DNA of 64,000 nucleotides from Bacteroidia bacterium. GTDB lineage: Bacteria > Bacteroidota > Bacteroidia > J057 > JADKCL01. This document shows, in pieces, positions 23,184 to 32,504 of the stretch. The DNA lies in assembly GCA_020635905.1 (NCBI GenBank), contig JACJYV010000001.1, positions 496,001 through 560,000 of the forward strand, given 5' to 3'. The translations under genes and the position numbers were made by a program. The notes under the pieces were generated by a model, which worked only from the letters and a program-made list of their open reading frames with translations, was not told where the DNA came from and did not search any database. Each line of letters begins with the position of its first letter. Positions within the stretch are counted from its first letter, which is position 1.

Positions 23184-24860
23184 TCAGATTCCGCTTCTTC
23201 TCTTTTCAAAAAAGGCCAGAATATCCTCCAGGCTGAGGGCATTGAGGGTCATGGCCGCGGTGAGGTAACCTTTGCGGGCGGCAGCCAGGCCCCATTTGAT
23301 GTCGGTCAGGCCTCCTTTTTTGTGGGCGTCGGGATTGATGGAAATCATCACGCCCTTTTCAAGGGCGTAGGGAATCCAGGTCCAGTCGAGATCGAGGCGG
23401 GCAGGATGGGCATTGATCTCGATGGCTACTCCGTTGGCGGCGCAGGCGTCAATCACTTTCACGTGATCAATGGGATAGCCTTTGCGCACCAGATTCAGGC
23501 GTCCGGTCGGGTGCCCCAGAATGCTGGTATAGGGGTTTTCAATGGCAGTGATCAGGCGGCGGGTCGCAGTGGCCTCATCCATATTGAGTTGAGAGTGCAC
23601 GGAGGCCACAATGAAATCAAATTTAGCCAGCACTTCAGGCTCATAATCCAGGCTTCCATCCGTGCGGATATCCGACTCAATACCTTTCAGAATGCGAAAG
23701 GGGGCCAGTTTCTGGTTAATCTGATCAATTTCCAGGTGCTGTTGCTCCACCCGTCCGGCGCTGAGGCCGTTGGCATAAAAGGCGCTGGCGCTGTGGTCGC
23801 AGATGCCAAAATAATCCATGCCCAGGTCGCGGCAGGCCACTGCCATTTCCTCCAGGGTATGCAATCCGTCAGACCAGGTGCTGTGGTTGTGGAGAATGCC
23901 CTTCAGATCAGCCTGTTCGACCAGTTGGGGCAATTTCCCTTTTTGAGCCAGGGAAATTTCGCTTCTTCCCTCCCGCAATTCAGGCTCGATGTAGGGTAGC
24001 CCGGCTGATTGGTATAATTCCGCCTCAGAGGCAAATTCCTGGCCGCTGGCAGGCTTTACTTCAGCCAGGTGCTCGGGATTCCCCGTAGTTTCCCATAAGC
24101 GTTGGGCGAAATTTCCATCCGCAAACTCCACCCGAATGGGAATATTGGTGGTATCAATTTTTGCCAGCAGCTCCTGGCCCTTCTCCTCGGCAATGTAGTA
24201 CTCACCCGGCTGTTTGAACCAGTTGCGCACCGCCTCATGCCCTGCAGCAGATACCAGCAGATCTATGCCACTCAGAATGGGCATCTTGCGGCGCAGGTCA
24301 CCCGTAAAGGAGATTTCTGCCCCTGCAGGCAGGATTTTCTTCAATTCCGCCACCAGCGATTCTCCAATGGGAAACAACTTCGCATAATAAAACAGGTCGC
24401 GGTTGTCCATCACAAAGAGGATGTTGTTGCGGATATTTTCCTGGGTCTTGGCCCCGAATCCCTTTTCCTCCATGAGGCGGTTTTCTTCGCAGGCATATAA
24501 TAATTCCCCCAGGGTTTCGATCCCCATTTTCATCCAGATGTGGGTAATCTTGGCCGAGCCCAGCCCTTTGATTTTCAGCATTTCCACCACCCCGGGCGGA
24601 ATTTCGCTTTCAAGCCGCTCCAGCAGCGGACAGGTGCCGGTCAGGTAAATGGCTTTGATTTTATCGCTGAGGGCGCTGCCAATTCCGTTGATATTGGACA
24701 GTTGATTGGTTTCGATCAATCTGCCTACGGTTTCTTCCTGAGCAGCCAGGGCACGCGCTCCATTGGGGTAAGCCCGGGTTTTGAACGGATTTTCTCCCTG
24801 AATCTCAAGCAATTGCCCGATAAGCTTCAGTTTTTCGATGATGTAGGCGTTATCGTGCAT
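23184..24860 (-). CDS. PolX-like protein with intact PHP domain and degenerate polymerase site
   Basis: This 558-residue protein has the PolX order: HhH region (about 1-150), nucleotidyltransferase-like domain (160-310) and PHP phosphoesterase domain (320-558). The PHP metal ligands look complete: LHNHSTWSDG (323-332), GICDHS (352-357), GIESD, VASVHS, LGHPTGR, INAHPARLDLDW and INPDAHKKG. The polymerase motif is altered. The canonical GS-x-RR...GDID reads GDLRRKMPILSGID (187-200), so the first catalytic Asp is Gly198, and the third also appears lost. It is likely a 3'-5' exonuclease or AP-site enzyme without polymerase activity. The stop sits one base before the next gene. Confidence 0.8.
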   Translation of the reverse strand: MHDNAYIIEKLKLIGQLLEIQGENPFKTRAYPNGARALAAQEETVGRLIETNQLSNINGIGSALSDKIKAIYLTGTCPLLERLESEIPPGVVEMLKIKGLGSAKITHIWMKMGIETLGELLYACEENRLMEEKGFGAKTQENIRNNILFVMDNRDLFYYAKLFPIGESLVAELKKILPAGAEISFTGDLRRKMPILSGIDLLVSAAGHEAVRNWFKQPGEYYIAEEKGQELLAKIDTTNIPIRVEFADGNFAQRLWETTGNPEHLAEVKPASGQEFASEAELYQSAGLPYIEPELREGRSEISLAQKGKLPQLVEQADLKGILHNHSTWSDGLHTLEEMAVACRDLGMDYFGICDHSASAFYANGLSAGRVEQQHLEIDQINQKLAPFRILKGIESDIRTDGSLDYEPEVLAKFDFIVASVHSQLNMDEATATRRLITAIENPYTSILGHPTGRLNLVRKGYPIDHVKVIDACAANGVAIEINAHPARLDLDWTWIPYALEKGVMISINPDAHKKGGLTDIKWGLAAARKGYLTAAMTLNALSLEDILAFFEKRRSGI

Positions 24861-25183
24861 AGTAAGATGTCAGACAGTTAGATTAGATTTTAGACGGTTA
24901 GAGATTAGATTTTAGAGGTTAGAGATTAGATTTTAGAGGTTAGAGGTGTTGGCTTAGGTAGAATTCGGTCATGATTTTGGTCCGGCTTTCCTTCGTAAGG
25001 CCAGGACATGTCCTGGCCTTACAGAGGTGTTTTTGCATATAGTCCTGGACCTGCATAAGTCGTTATTTCTTGCTTCCCTGGACCTGCAGAGGTGTTTTTG
25101 CTTGCTATTCGGACCCTAATCAAGGCGTTTCGGGTGCTGCCCCCAAAGCTCACAACTCGTAACTCGAAGCTCGAAGCTCGCTT
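24861..25183. other. Intergenic with short repeats
   Basis: No gene was found. 24887-24945 holds three imperfect units of GATTAGATTTTAGAGGTTAGA. 24995-25022 is a perfect 28-base palindrome, annotated separately. Similar TAGATTTTAGA/CTAAAATCTAA filler recurs at 36480-36530, 44580-44610 and 46340-46376. Confidence 0.6.
24995..25022. repeat. Perfect 28-base palindrome
   Basis: GTAAGGCCAGGACA is followed directly by its exact reverse complement. A diverged relative, GAGGCAAGGCATGCCCTGCC plus TC, lies at 36137-36158. Possible uses are a transcription stop between the sppA and PolX-like genes or a protein-binding site. Confidence 0.7.
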
Positions 25184-26965
25184 CTAACGAATCTCCAACT
25201 CCATGGGCATCAGCATGAGAATGCCTTGCTGGCGGGTCAGTGACTTGACTTTTTTGTACATTTCGAGCTCTTCGCGGTAGGTTTGCACCAATTCGCTCTG
25301 CTCTACGGAGGCGCCACCCAGGTTTTTCATGAGCTCCTCAATGGGATCTTTTTCTTTGGGATAGGTGCGAATCTGGTAGTCGTCGCCCAGGCCTGCGGTG
25401 GTGGCTGCATAGGCGATGGCATCATCCAATCCACCCAATTCGTCCACCAGACCTATTTCCAGGGCACGTTTCCCGGACCAAACCCGGCCCTGGGCGATCA
25501 TGTCCACTGCCGCGCTGTCGGCAAAATGGGCTGAACGACCCGCACGCACCACTTCGATGAACTGGCTGTAGATTTTATTCACCCCACTCTGAATGATGTT
25601 GGCTTCATCCTCGGCCATGGGACGGTTGGGGTTGCCCAGATCGGCGTAAGGGTTGGTTGCGACCCGGTCGAAGGTGACTCCCAGCTTGTCCTTAAACATT
25701 TTCTCGGTGTTGAACATCAGCCCAAATACCCCGATGGAGCCCGTGATGGTGTTGGGTTCGGCAAAGATGCGGTCAGCCGCGGCAGAGATATAATATCCGC
25801 CAGAAGCAGCCAGATCGCCCATGGATACAATTACTGGTTTCACTTTTTTGGTGAGGATCACTTCGCGCCACATCACATCTGAGGCGAGGGCGCTGCCGCC
25901 GGGGCTGTTGACCCGCAATACCACGGCCTTGACCGTGCTGTCTTCGCGGGCTTTGCGGATCAGGGGAGCAATGGTGGCCGAACCTACTTCGTCGTCGTCG
26001 CCTTTGCCGTCCACGATATTGCCTTCAGCAAAGATCACAGAGATCTTTTTCTTGCGGTCGGTTTTCTTTGGATTGGGATCCGCGGCTTTGGAGTAGCTTT
26101 TCAGGGTAATGAATTCCAGTTCGTCCGACTTTTTCTTGCCGGTTTCAGAAGCCAGCATTTCCAGCACTTCGTCTTCAAACTTCAGTCCGTCCACCAGGCC
26201 AGCCTCGAAGGCATCCTCGGCATCGCGGATGGAGTAGGCATTGGTCAGGGCATTGATTTTGTCCACATCCAGGTTGCGCTGGGCTGCAATTTTGGCGGCA
26301 AACTGATCCCAGAAATCTCCCAGCAGGGTCTGAATCTGAAGTTCGTTTGCGGGGCTCATTTCAGAGTTGATGAAGGGTTCCACCGCAGATTTGAAGGTTC
26401 CCACCCGGAAAACTTTGGCTTCCACGCCCAGCTTTTCAAAGGCGCCCTTTACAAAGTAAGGAGTGGAGGCAAATCCGTTCAGTTCGAGATCGCCGTGGGG
26501 GTAAAGCCAGACTTTATCTGCTACTGAAGCCAGATAATAGGCTCCTTCAGTATAGGTTTCGCCGTAAGCGTAGATAAATTTATCTGACTCTTTGAAATTT
26601 TCGAGCTCTTTGCGCAAAGCCTCCAGGGTAGCCCATCCTCCCGACAGACCTTTGATATTGATATAAATCCCTTTGATACGGTCGTCGTCTTTGGCCATAC
26701 GAATGCCTTTGCGGAGTTCGTAGAGGCCCATTTTGTTTTGGTTGCCCATGAATGGGGCGTCAAACTCGTAAGGGGTGCCGCCTTTTTCTTTGATTGCACC
26801 AGAGAGATTGATGGTCAGGATGGAATCGTCTTTTACTTCGACGTCTTTATCGCCCGAAGCGGCGCTGATGATACCTATGATAATGAAGGTGAGCAGCCCC
26901 CCTCCTATCATGACGCCAATGATGGTGCCGATGGTGCTTCCAAAGATTAAGCGGGATAATTTCAT
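25184..26965 (-). CDS. sppA: Signal peptide peptidase SppA, 67K type
   Basis: This 593-residue protease should cut leftover signal peptides in the membrane. The ATG at 26965 is chosen because it starts directly with an N-terminal membrane anchor (residues 10-35). It is the long double-domain form. The catalytic Lys is visible in VGTFKSAVEPF (Lys192), equivalent to E. coli Lys209. The nucleophile Ser388 lies in MGDLAASGGYYIS, equivalent to Ser409. VNSPGGSALASD (about 352-363) is also conserved. Length matches the family. It is divergent from the amino-acid permease gene, with 165 bases between the starts. Confidence 0.93.
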   Translation of the reverse strand: MKLSRLIFGSTIGTIIGVMIGGGLLTFIIIGIISAASGDKDVEVKDDSILTINLSGAIKEKGGTPYEFDAPFMGNQNKMGLYELRKGIRMAKDDDRIKGIYINIKGLSGGWATLEALRKELENFKESDKFIYAYGETYTEGAYYLASVADKVWLYPHGDLELNGFASTPYFVKGAFEKLGVEAKVFRVGTFKSAVEPFINSEMSPANELQIQTLLGDFWDQFAAKIAAQRNLDVDKINALTNAYSIRDAEDAFEAGLVDGLKFEDEVLEMLASETGKKKSDELEFITLKSYSKAADPNPKKTDRKKKISVIFAEGNIVDGKGDDDEVGSATIAPLIRKAREDSTVKAVVLRVNSPGGSALASDVMWREVILTKKVKPVIVSMGDLAASGGYYISAAADRIFAEPNTITGSIGVFGLMFNTEKMFKDKLGVTFDRVATNPYADLGNPNRPMAEDEANIIQSGVNKIYSQFIEVVRAGRSAHFADSAAVDMIAQGRVWSGKRALEIGLVDELGGLDDAIAYAATTAGLGDDYQIRTYPKEKDPIEELMKNLGGASVEQSELVQTYREELEMYKKVKSLTRQQGILMLMPMELEIR

Positions 26966-27089
26966 TGAATTCAGGTGTTGTATTAAAAAATCAGAACAGA
27001 CGTACCTACGGAACAATTGACAGAAGGTTGTACCGGGCTACAAAAATGGCGAATTCAGAGAATTTTTCTAAAAATTGGGGTAAAATCTT

Positions 27090-27097
27090 TATGTTTG
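27090..27097 (+). promoter_or_regulatory. Bacteroidota -7 box (TATGTTTG) for the permease gene
   Basis: TATGTTTG fits the TAnnTTTG consensus of Bacteroidota housekeeping promoters. It lies 33 bases before the proposed GTG start. A clear -33 TTG at ideal distance is not obvious. Confidence 0.45.
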
Positions 27098-27130
27098 CAC
27101 CTTAATTTCGGAAGGACCGTCCGCCAAAAA

Positions 27131-28465
27131 GTGCAATCCAAGGAAAAAAAGTCTCTCATTAGCTTATTTACTGCGATTTCAATCGTGGTGGCCAACATGG
27201 TCGGAACCGGGGTTTTCACAAGTCTTGGTTTTCAGGTACTTGGCATTACTTCGGGCTTTTCCCTGCTGCTGATCTGGTTTGTAGGCGGGATTTTTGCCCT
27301 GTGCGGGGCGCTTTCCTATGCTGAGCTTGGGGCGGCTTTGCCCCGTTCGGGTGGTGAATTCAATTACCTTTCCCGGATTTTTCACCCTTCAGTTGGCTTT
27401 GTGAGCGGCTGGGTATCCTCCACGGTGGGTTTTGCCGCACCTATTGCCCTGGCCGCCATGGCCCTGGGCGACTATTTCACCCGGGTTTTTCCCGATCTGG
27501 ATAAAACGGTGATCGCAGTGGTGGTGGTGGTCATGATCTCTCTGGTTCACATGCAGAATGTGAAATTTGGATCCTATTTCCAGAATATTTTCACCGTGCT
27601 CAAGGTCCTGTTAATTCTCTTTCTAATCATTGCAGGCTTCACGGTGGGAGAAAATCAGGGATTGAGTTTTGCGCCTTCTGCGGCCGATCTCGACAGTGTG
27701 CTGAGTATGCCGTTTGCAGTGAGTCTGGTGTATGTAATGTATGCTTACAGCGGCTGGAACGCCTCTACTTATATTGCAGCCGAGGTCAAAGACCCCGGCA
27801 AAAACCTGCCCCGCTCCCTTTTTATTGGTACCGCGGTGGTGATGGTGCTTTACGTGTTGCTGAATTTCGTATTCCTCTATACCACTCCCATTTCAGCCAT
27901 GGCCGGACAGGTGGATGTGGGCTATGTGGCATCCTACTCCATTTTTGGAGAAGGCGGCGGCCGCATCATGGGCATGCTGATCAGCCTGGCCCTGATTTCG
28001 TCTATCAGTTCCATGATCTGGGCGGGCCCCAGGGTAACTCAGGTGATTGGGGAGGATATTCCTTTTTTCAAAACCATGGCCCGCACCAATAAGGCGGGTA
28101 TTCCCACCCTGGCGATCCTGGTGCAAATGGCCATTGCCCTTTTGCTGGCCACCACATCTTCCTTTGACGCAGTAATCAAATACACCATTTATACCCTGAT
28201 CCTCTCTTCTTTTACCACCGTGCTCGGCGTGTTTGTCTTTCGCATTCGTCACCCGCAGGTGCAACGTCCCTACAAAACCTGGGGCTATCCAATTACCCCC
28301 ATTATCTTCCTGGCGATCAGCCTTTGGATGTTGATTTATGTGGCCATTGACGATGTCTGGCAGGCGGTGGGTGGTTTTGCCACCATCATTTCCGGTCTGG
28401 TGGTGTATTTCATCACCCGTCCATTTTCGCCCCATCGTCCGATTTCCCAGGAGGATAAATTTTAA
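27131..28465 (+). CDS. APC-superfamily amino-acid permease
   Basis: This 444-residue transporter should move an amino acid across the inner membrane. It has about 12 hydrophobic helices. The family opening is SIVVANMVGTGVFTSLGF (helix 1, with the GTG motif), followed by GALSYAELGAALPRSGGEFN (helix 2) and YSGWNASTYIAAEVKDPGKN in the helix 6 region. A GTG at 27131 is preferred because earlier in-frame residues look non-coding and overlap the promoter box. It resembles the basic amino acid/polyamine or LAT-like branch; the substrate cannot be told. A large lipoprotein gene starts 46 bases after the stop. Confidence 0.85.
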   Translation: MQSKEKKSLISLFTAISIVVANMVGTGVFTSLGFQVLGITSGFSLLLIWFVGGIFALCGALSYAELGAALPRSGGEFNYLSRIFHPSVGFVSGWVSSTVGFAAPIALAAMALGDYFTRVFPDLDKTVIAVVVVVMISLVHMQNVKFGSYFQNIFTVLKVLLILFLIIAGFTVGENQGLSFAPSAADLDSVLSMPFAVSLVYVMYAYSGWNASTYIAAEVKDPGKNLPRSLFIGTAVVMVLYVLLNFVFLYTTPISAMAGQVDVGYVASYSIFGEGGGRIMGMLISLALISSISSMIWAGPRVTQVIGEDIPFFKTMARTNKAGIPTLAILVQMAIALLLATTSSFDAVIKYTIYTLILSSFTTVLGVFVFRIRHPQVQRPYKTWGYPITPIIFLAISLWMLIYVAIDDVWQAVGGFATIISGLVVYFITRPFSPHRPISQEDKF

Positions 28466-28511
28466 CCTCATGTACAGCAGCAACCGGCCAATTAATATAA
28501 TTTCCCGAAAA

Positions 28512-29726
28512 ATGAAGGTCTTTTCTTCCGCACTTTTTATGGCAGGACTTTTCCTCGTCCTTCCCCTTTTCTATGCCTGCAACGGCAATTCTGGCAACCA
28601 TCACAATGGCAAGGACACCCTGGCGGTGGATACGCCCAAGGTGGTGATCCCGAAGGAGGAGCCCAGCCCAGTCGATGCAGCCGCCCTGGAACTGACCGAA
28701 CTGGCCCGCTATATGTCGGCCATGCCGGCCCTGGACACCGTGAAAGGCGGCAGCCTGGACAGCCTGCGCAGGCAGAAAGCCTGGGCTGAACACGAAAAGT
28801 TTTTTGTGGATGTCTGGGAGAAGGTGGAAACGGACCAACTGGCCAATCTGCGGCCGTTTGCGGCCAAACATTTTGCCGCAGAGCAAAAGGTTAAGGATGT
28901 ATTTTACCCTTTCAGCGGACCTGATTTTCTCTACGCCAATGCCTTTTTCCCAGAAGCCGAGCAATATGTGATGTGCGGTCTGGAACCTGTGGGCAAGGTG
29001 CCATCCATTGGCAAACTGACCGAAAAGCAGCTGGCCAATTCCCTCAAAGGCATTCAGACTTCGCTGTATGCCATCCTGAAATGGAGTTTCTTCCGCACCA
29101 ACGACATGCGCAATGACTTCGTCAGGACGGAATTTGAAGGCATCGTGCCCGTAATCATGGTTTTCATGGCCCGCACGGGCCATACGCTGCTCAAAGTAGA
29201 GCAGGTGGAAATCGACACCGCGGGCAACATTCAGGTATTGCCCAACGACGTCAACGAAAAGGAGATCAAAGGGGTGCATGGTGCCCGCATTGCCTTCATT
29301 GCGCCTGGTCAGAAAAAAGCCCGTTTCGTTTATTATTTTTCATGCGATGTCTCCAATAATAACTGGCCTAACGTGGCTCAGTTTGGCACCTTTGTCAGCA
29401 AAATGGATCATCCTGTCACCTACCTGAAGTCAGCTTCCTACCTGATGCACAAAGAGTATTTTTCCAAAATACGCGACCTGATCCTGGCCGAGAGTCCGGC
29501 CATTTTGCAGGATGATTCTGGCATCAACCTGAAGTACATTGATCCTGAGAAATGGAATATGCAGTTTTTTGGAAAATATGTGGGCCCGATCGGCCTGTTC
29601 AGCAACTGGTACCAGACCAGTCTGGAAAAATATTATAAGTCTGAGACGGTGATCCCCCTCGATTTTGGGATTGGTTACCAGTTCAAGGCGGGGAATTCGA
29701 ATCTGATGATTTTCAGGAAGAAGTAG
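28512..29726 (+). CDS. Large lipoprotein of unknown function
   Basis: With the ATG at 28512 the product is 404 residues with a lipoprotein signal: MKVFSSALFMAGLFLVLPLF and then YAC with Cys23. After a low-complexity linker (HHNGKDTLAVDTPKVVIP) comes a globular domain of about 340 residues. It includes FYPFSGPDFLYANAFFPEA, KWSFFRTNDMRNDF, YYFSCDVSNNNWPNVAQFG and LFSNWYQTSLEKYY. I recall similar whole-length lipoproteins in other Bacteroidota but know no function. It lies 46 bases after the permease and may be cotranscribed with it. Confidence 0.7.
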   Translation: MKVFSSALFMAGLFLVLPLFYACNGNSGNHHNGKDTLAVDTPKVVIPKEEPSPVDAAALELTELARYMSAMPALDTVKGGSLDSLRRQKAWAEHEKFFVDVWEKVETDQLANLRPFAAKHFAAEQKVKDVFYPFSGPDFLYANAFFPEAEQYVMCGLEPVGKVPSIGKLTEKQLANSLKGIQTSLYAILKWSFFRTNDMRNDFVRTEFEGIVPVIMVFMARTGHTLLKVEQVEIDTAGNIQVLPNDVNEKEIKGVHGARIAFIAPGQKKARFVYYFSCDVSNNNWPNVAQFGTFVSKMDHPVTYLKSASYLMHKEYFSKIRDLILAESPAILQDDSGINLKYIDPEKWNMQFFGKYVGPIGLFSNWYQTSLEKYYKSETVIPLDFGIGYQFKAGNSNLMIFRKK

Positions 29727-29857
29727 TTGGGGCTGCCACCTGGCAGAGCCTTTGGCCCCGAAGTTTGATGGGTGAGTAAGAATTTTCCAAAAGAGGCTTT
29801 TATGGAGAAAGGCTAACGGCTAATTTTCATCCAGATTCCATTTAATTACCTGCAATT

Positions 29858-30322
29858 GTGAAATATTTACCCCTGGCCAGTTTGATGGCTCTGTTTCTGT
29901 TGACTTCATGCAGCCAGTATGATGAAGGCCCCTGCCTCACCTTTACCTCTAAAGAAAACAGAATTGTAGGAAACCATTGGGTCTATGAATTTCTGGTGGA
30001 TGGAGTGGACTCGACCAGTGTGGTTGATTCCGCATACTTCAACACTGATTATCCTGAAAATGGATTGGAATTTTTCAGTCAGCGAATTGAAGAAGGTATG
30101 ATAACTTGTTATCCCTGTGGTCAGGGGGGGTGGTCTCCATGGGATGATTATTCAAAAATCACAATACTTTTACCCCCCCCTTTTTCTCCCTATTATAATA
30201 CTATTCCTTACCATGAGAATTGGACAATAATTAAACTGAGAAGGAATGATCTCAAATTTAGACTTATGAAGAATGGCAAACTTTACGAACTTAACTTTAC
30301 AGATCGCCCTCCCCAAAAATAG
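29858..30322 (+). CDS. Small lipoprotein, paralogue 1 (SQYDEGPC type)
   Basis: This 154-residue lipoprotein begins at a GTG with the signal MKYLPLASLMALFLLTSC (Cys18), followed by SQYDEGPCLTFTSKENRIVG. It is a short beta-rich, lipocalin-like protein with a CYPCG motif (about 87-91) and C-terminal strands NWTIIKLRRNDLKFRL and NGKLYELNF. It is paralogous to 32041-32499. Residues 18-60 are almost identical, also at DNA level, while the rest differs strongly. It is the first of five closely spaced plus-strand genes and is AT-richer than the flanks. Function is unknown. Confidence 0.7.
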   Translation: MKYLPLASLMALFLLTSCSQYDEGPCLTFTSKENRIVGNHWVYEFLVDGVDSTSVVDSAYFNTDYPENGLEFFSQRIEEGMITCYPCGQGGWSPWDDYSKITILLPPPFSPYYNTIPYHENWTIIKLRRNDLKFRLMKNGKLYELNFTDRPPQK

Positions 30323-30330
30323 GCCCCAAT

Positions 30331-30720
30331 ATGAACCCAGATATTCAAGCATATAACGACCGTCAGGCCCATCAGGACCGGGAAATTTGCAACCTGCTTT
30401 ATGCGGAAATTTGCCGACATTTGCCTGAAGCTGAACACAAAATCTGGCATGCGCACCCGGTGTGGTTTCTGGATGGAAATCCCGTGACAGGGTATAGCAA
30501 GTTGAAGAATTGCGTGCGCCTGCTGTTTTGGAGTGGGCAATCCTTTGCAGGCACGGACCTGTCTCCCGAAGGGAAATTCAAGGCTGCAGAGGCCCGTTTC
30601 ACGGCCGTGGCTGAAGTGGATTTGCATAAACTGCAAAACTGGTTGACCCAGGCCAGGGATGTGCAATGGGACTATAAAAATATCGTGAAAAGACGGGGCC
30701 GTCTGGAACGGTTGAAGTAG
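30331..30720 (+). CDS. DUF1801-like protein
   Basis: This 129-residue soluble protein starts 8 bases after the lipoprotein gene. Family-like features are the N-terminal helix REICNLLYAEICRHLPEAEH, KIWHAHPVWFLDGNPVTGYS and VRLLFWSGQSF, as in DUF1801/YdhG-type proteins that occur singly in many bacteria. No function is established. Its codon use is more GC-rich than its neighbours, and it lacks an export signal although all genes around it encode exported proteins. It may therefore have been joined to this row by insertion of the neighbours. Confidence 0.7.
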   Translation: MNPDIQAYNDRQAHQDREICNLLYAEICRHLPEAEHKIWHAHPVWFLDGNPVTGYSKLKNCVRLLFWSGQSFAGTDLSPEGKFKAAEARFTAVAEVDLHKLQNWLTQARDVQWDYKNIVKRRGRLERLK

Positions 30721-30802
30721 GATTAGTAAGTCAAAATCCACCTTGTTTTTGGGGGAGGAATTTCACAATTTGGCAGAAACATTCTATTCCAAATATCCCA
30801 AA

Positions 30803-32044
30803 ATGAATTTTCCAGCTGGAACGCTATTGCTGAAATCGGGCTTTGTTTGTGTGCTCTCCATTTGCATTTCATTCAAACTTTACGGCCAGGACACGATTAT
30901 CAAAAAAACGGGGTTTCAAATTCAACCCAATCTTGTTCATTCCCTGACCATGCCCTTAGGTATTGGAACCTCCAATCCAGAAGAAATGCTTCATGTGGTG
31001 GGCGGTACCAGAATTACAGGGCCGCTGAGAATTGGGGAGCACTCTCTGGTTTTAGAAGCGAACCCAGTTCAAACCGGCCCTTCAAATAACATTTATACCA
31101 CTCCCAACTCGGGAGCACTCATGATTCAATCTCAGAGCGGAAATAACCAAAATACCATTATCAATTCAGGAAATGATGGTTTTGTAGGAATTGGAAAGAA
31201 TAATCCTTTTGTAAAACTTGTTATTTCAAGCGCTGCAAGTCCTGCAATATTTCTTCAGGACCCATCTCAAACTGCTAACCTACAAATGGCAATATCGCAA
31301 TGCAATACATGTTGGTCCTGGGCCGCAACCCCGGGAGATATTGTAATAGGCGCTAAAGCTGGAGGATCTCAGGATTTAATTTTAACCGCCCAAAACAATA
31401 ATAACGGAGCCATCCGTCTTACTACAGGAAATACTGGGCAGGATTTTGAAAGAATGACCATTACACATTCAGGAAATATAGGCATAGGGAACAGAAATCC
31501 CGCAAGTAGGTTGGATGTGCAGGGCTATGCCTTTTTTCGGGGCCCAAACACGTACAATTCCCCCGGCAGTTACCTTAGCATTGGCCATGATGGAGGAAAT
31601 GCTGTGATCGACGGTTTTGGCCCCAGCCCTAATTTACTACTGAATTATTATAGTGGAAAAGATCTGGTAATTGGAAATCCTAACCATCCAAATGGCCCAT
31701 CTGATGTCAAAATATCCGGCAAACTTTCAGTTTGCAATATGGTGGAAACAAGTGAAGTCTGGGTGCACAACCTCGGCTGGTGCGATTATGTCTTTGAGGA
31801 AAATTATCCCTTGATTCCACTTTCAAATTTGGAAGATTATATCAATGAATTCAAACATTTGCCCAATTTCCCCCCTGCTGAATTGATCGAAACTCATGGT
31901 CAGAATTTGGGAGAATTGCAGGTAAAAATGATGGAAAAAATTGAAGAATTGACTCTGTACGTTCTTGAATTGAATAAAGAAAACCAATTTCTGAAAGAAA
32001 GAATTAGTAAATTAGAAACTACCCAACAAACCATAAAGCAATGA
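30803..32044 (+). CDS. Exported fibre-like protein with C-terminal coiled coil
   Basis: This 413-residue protein starts at the ATG at 30803 with a signal peptide (ending LYGQ). The body is a repetitive beta-rich stalk with phrases such as LGIGTSNPEEMLHVVGG, GFVGIGKNNPFVKLVI and GNIGIGNRNPASRLDV. These recur in Bacteroidota fibre and tail-like proteins. The C-terminal domain WCDYVFEENYPLIPLSNLED, HLPNFPPAEL and LGELQVKMMEKIEELTLYVL leads into a long coiled coil, probably a trimerisation unit. It likely forms a surface fibre. The stop overlaps the next start (ATGA), so translation is coupled to lipoprotein paralogue 2. Confidence 0.75.
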   Translation: MNFPAGTLLLKSGFVCVLSICISFKLYGQDTIIKKTGFQIQPNLVHSLTMPLGIGTSNPEEMLHVVGGTRITGPLRIGEHSLVLEANPVQTGPSNNIYTTPNSGALMIQSQSGNNQNTIINSGNDGFVGIGKNNPFVKLVISSAASPAIFLQDPSQTANLQMAISQCNTCWSWAATPGDIVIGAKAGGSQDLILTAQNNNNGAIRLTTGNTGQDFERMTITHSGNIGIGNRNPASRLDVQGYAFFRGPNTYNSPGSYLSIGHDGGNAVIDGFGPSPNLLLNYYSGKDLVIGNPNHPNGPSDVKISGKLSVCNMVETSEVWVHNLGWCDYVFEENYPLIPLSNLEDYINEFKHLPNFPPAELIETHGQNLGELQVKMMEKIEELTLYVLELNKENQFLKERISKLETTQQTIKQ

Positions 32045-32499
32045 AAAACGGCAATTTATTTTTCCTTCTTGCAGTCACAACCCTTTTTTCGTGTAGCCAG
32101 TATGATGAAGGCCCCTGCCTCAGTTTTACCTCTAAAGAAAACAGAATTGTAGGAAACCATTGGGTCTATGAATTTCTGGTGGATGGAGTGGACTCGACCA
32201 GTGTGATTGATTCTGTTTATGCAGGAACGGATTATGAAACCAATGGATTTTGGTTCCTAAGTCAATACGAACAAGGACTTGTAGGGTGTTATCCTTGCGG
32301 GGTTGGGGCTTGGACCCCATTGGATGATTTTAGTCGCATGCGTCTGAATTTACCATATTCCTACAACGACACAATAATCTATTTCTCTCTGCCATATTTT
32401 GAAGACTGGGATATTGTGAAGCTAACTAAGAAGGATATTAAATTAAGACTTGAAAAAAACGGGAAACTCTATAATTTGAATTTTTCTACACGCCATTAA
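32041..32499 (+). CDS. Small lipoprotein, paralogue 2 (SQYDEGPC type)
   Basis: This 152-residue lipoprotein (signal MKNGNLFFLLAVTTLFSC, Cys18) is the second copy of the SQYDEGPC family. Between residues 18 and 60 it matches paralogue 1 at nearly every base, including an unbroken stretch of about 80 bases. Signal peptide and C-terminal part differ. The CYPCG motif and the C-terminal strand NGKLYNLNF are kept. It overlaps the fibre gene by four bases and lies 5 bases before the 729-residue protein, so the three belong to one transcript. Function is unknown. Confidence 0.7.
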   Translation: MKNGNLFFLLAVTTLFSCSQYDEGPCLSFTSKENRIVGNHWVYEFLVDGVDSTSVIDSVYAGTDYETNGFWFLSQYEQGLVGCYPCGVGAWTPLDDFSRMRLNLPYSYNDTIIYFSLPYFEDWDIVKLTKKDIKLRLEKNGKLYNLNFSTRH

Positions 32500-32504
32500 A
32501 AAGG

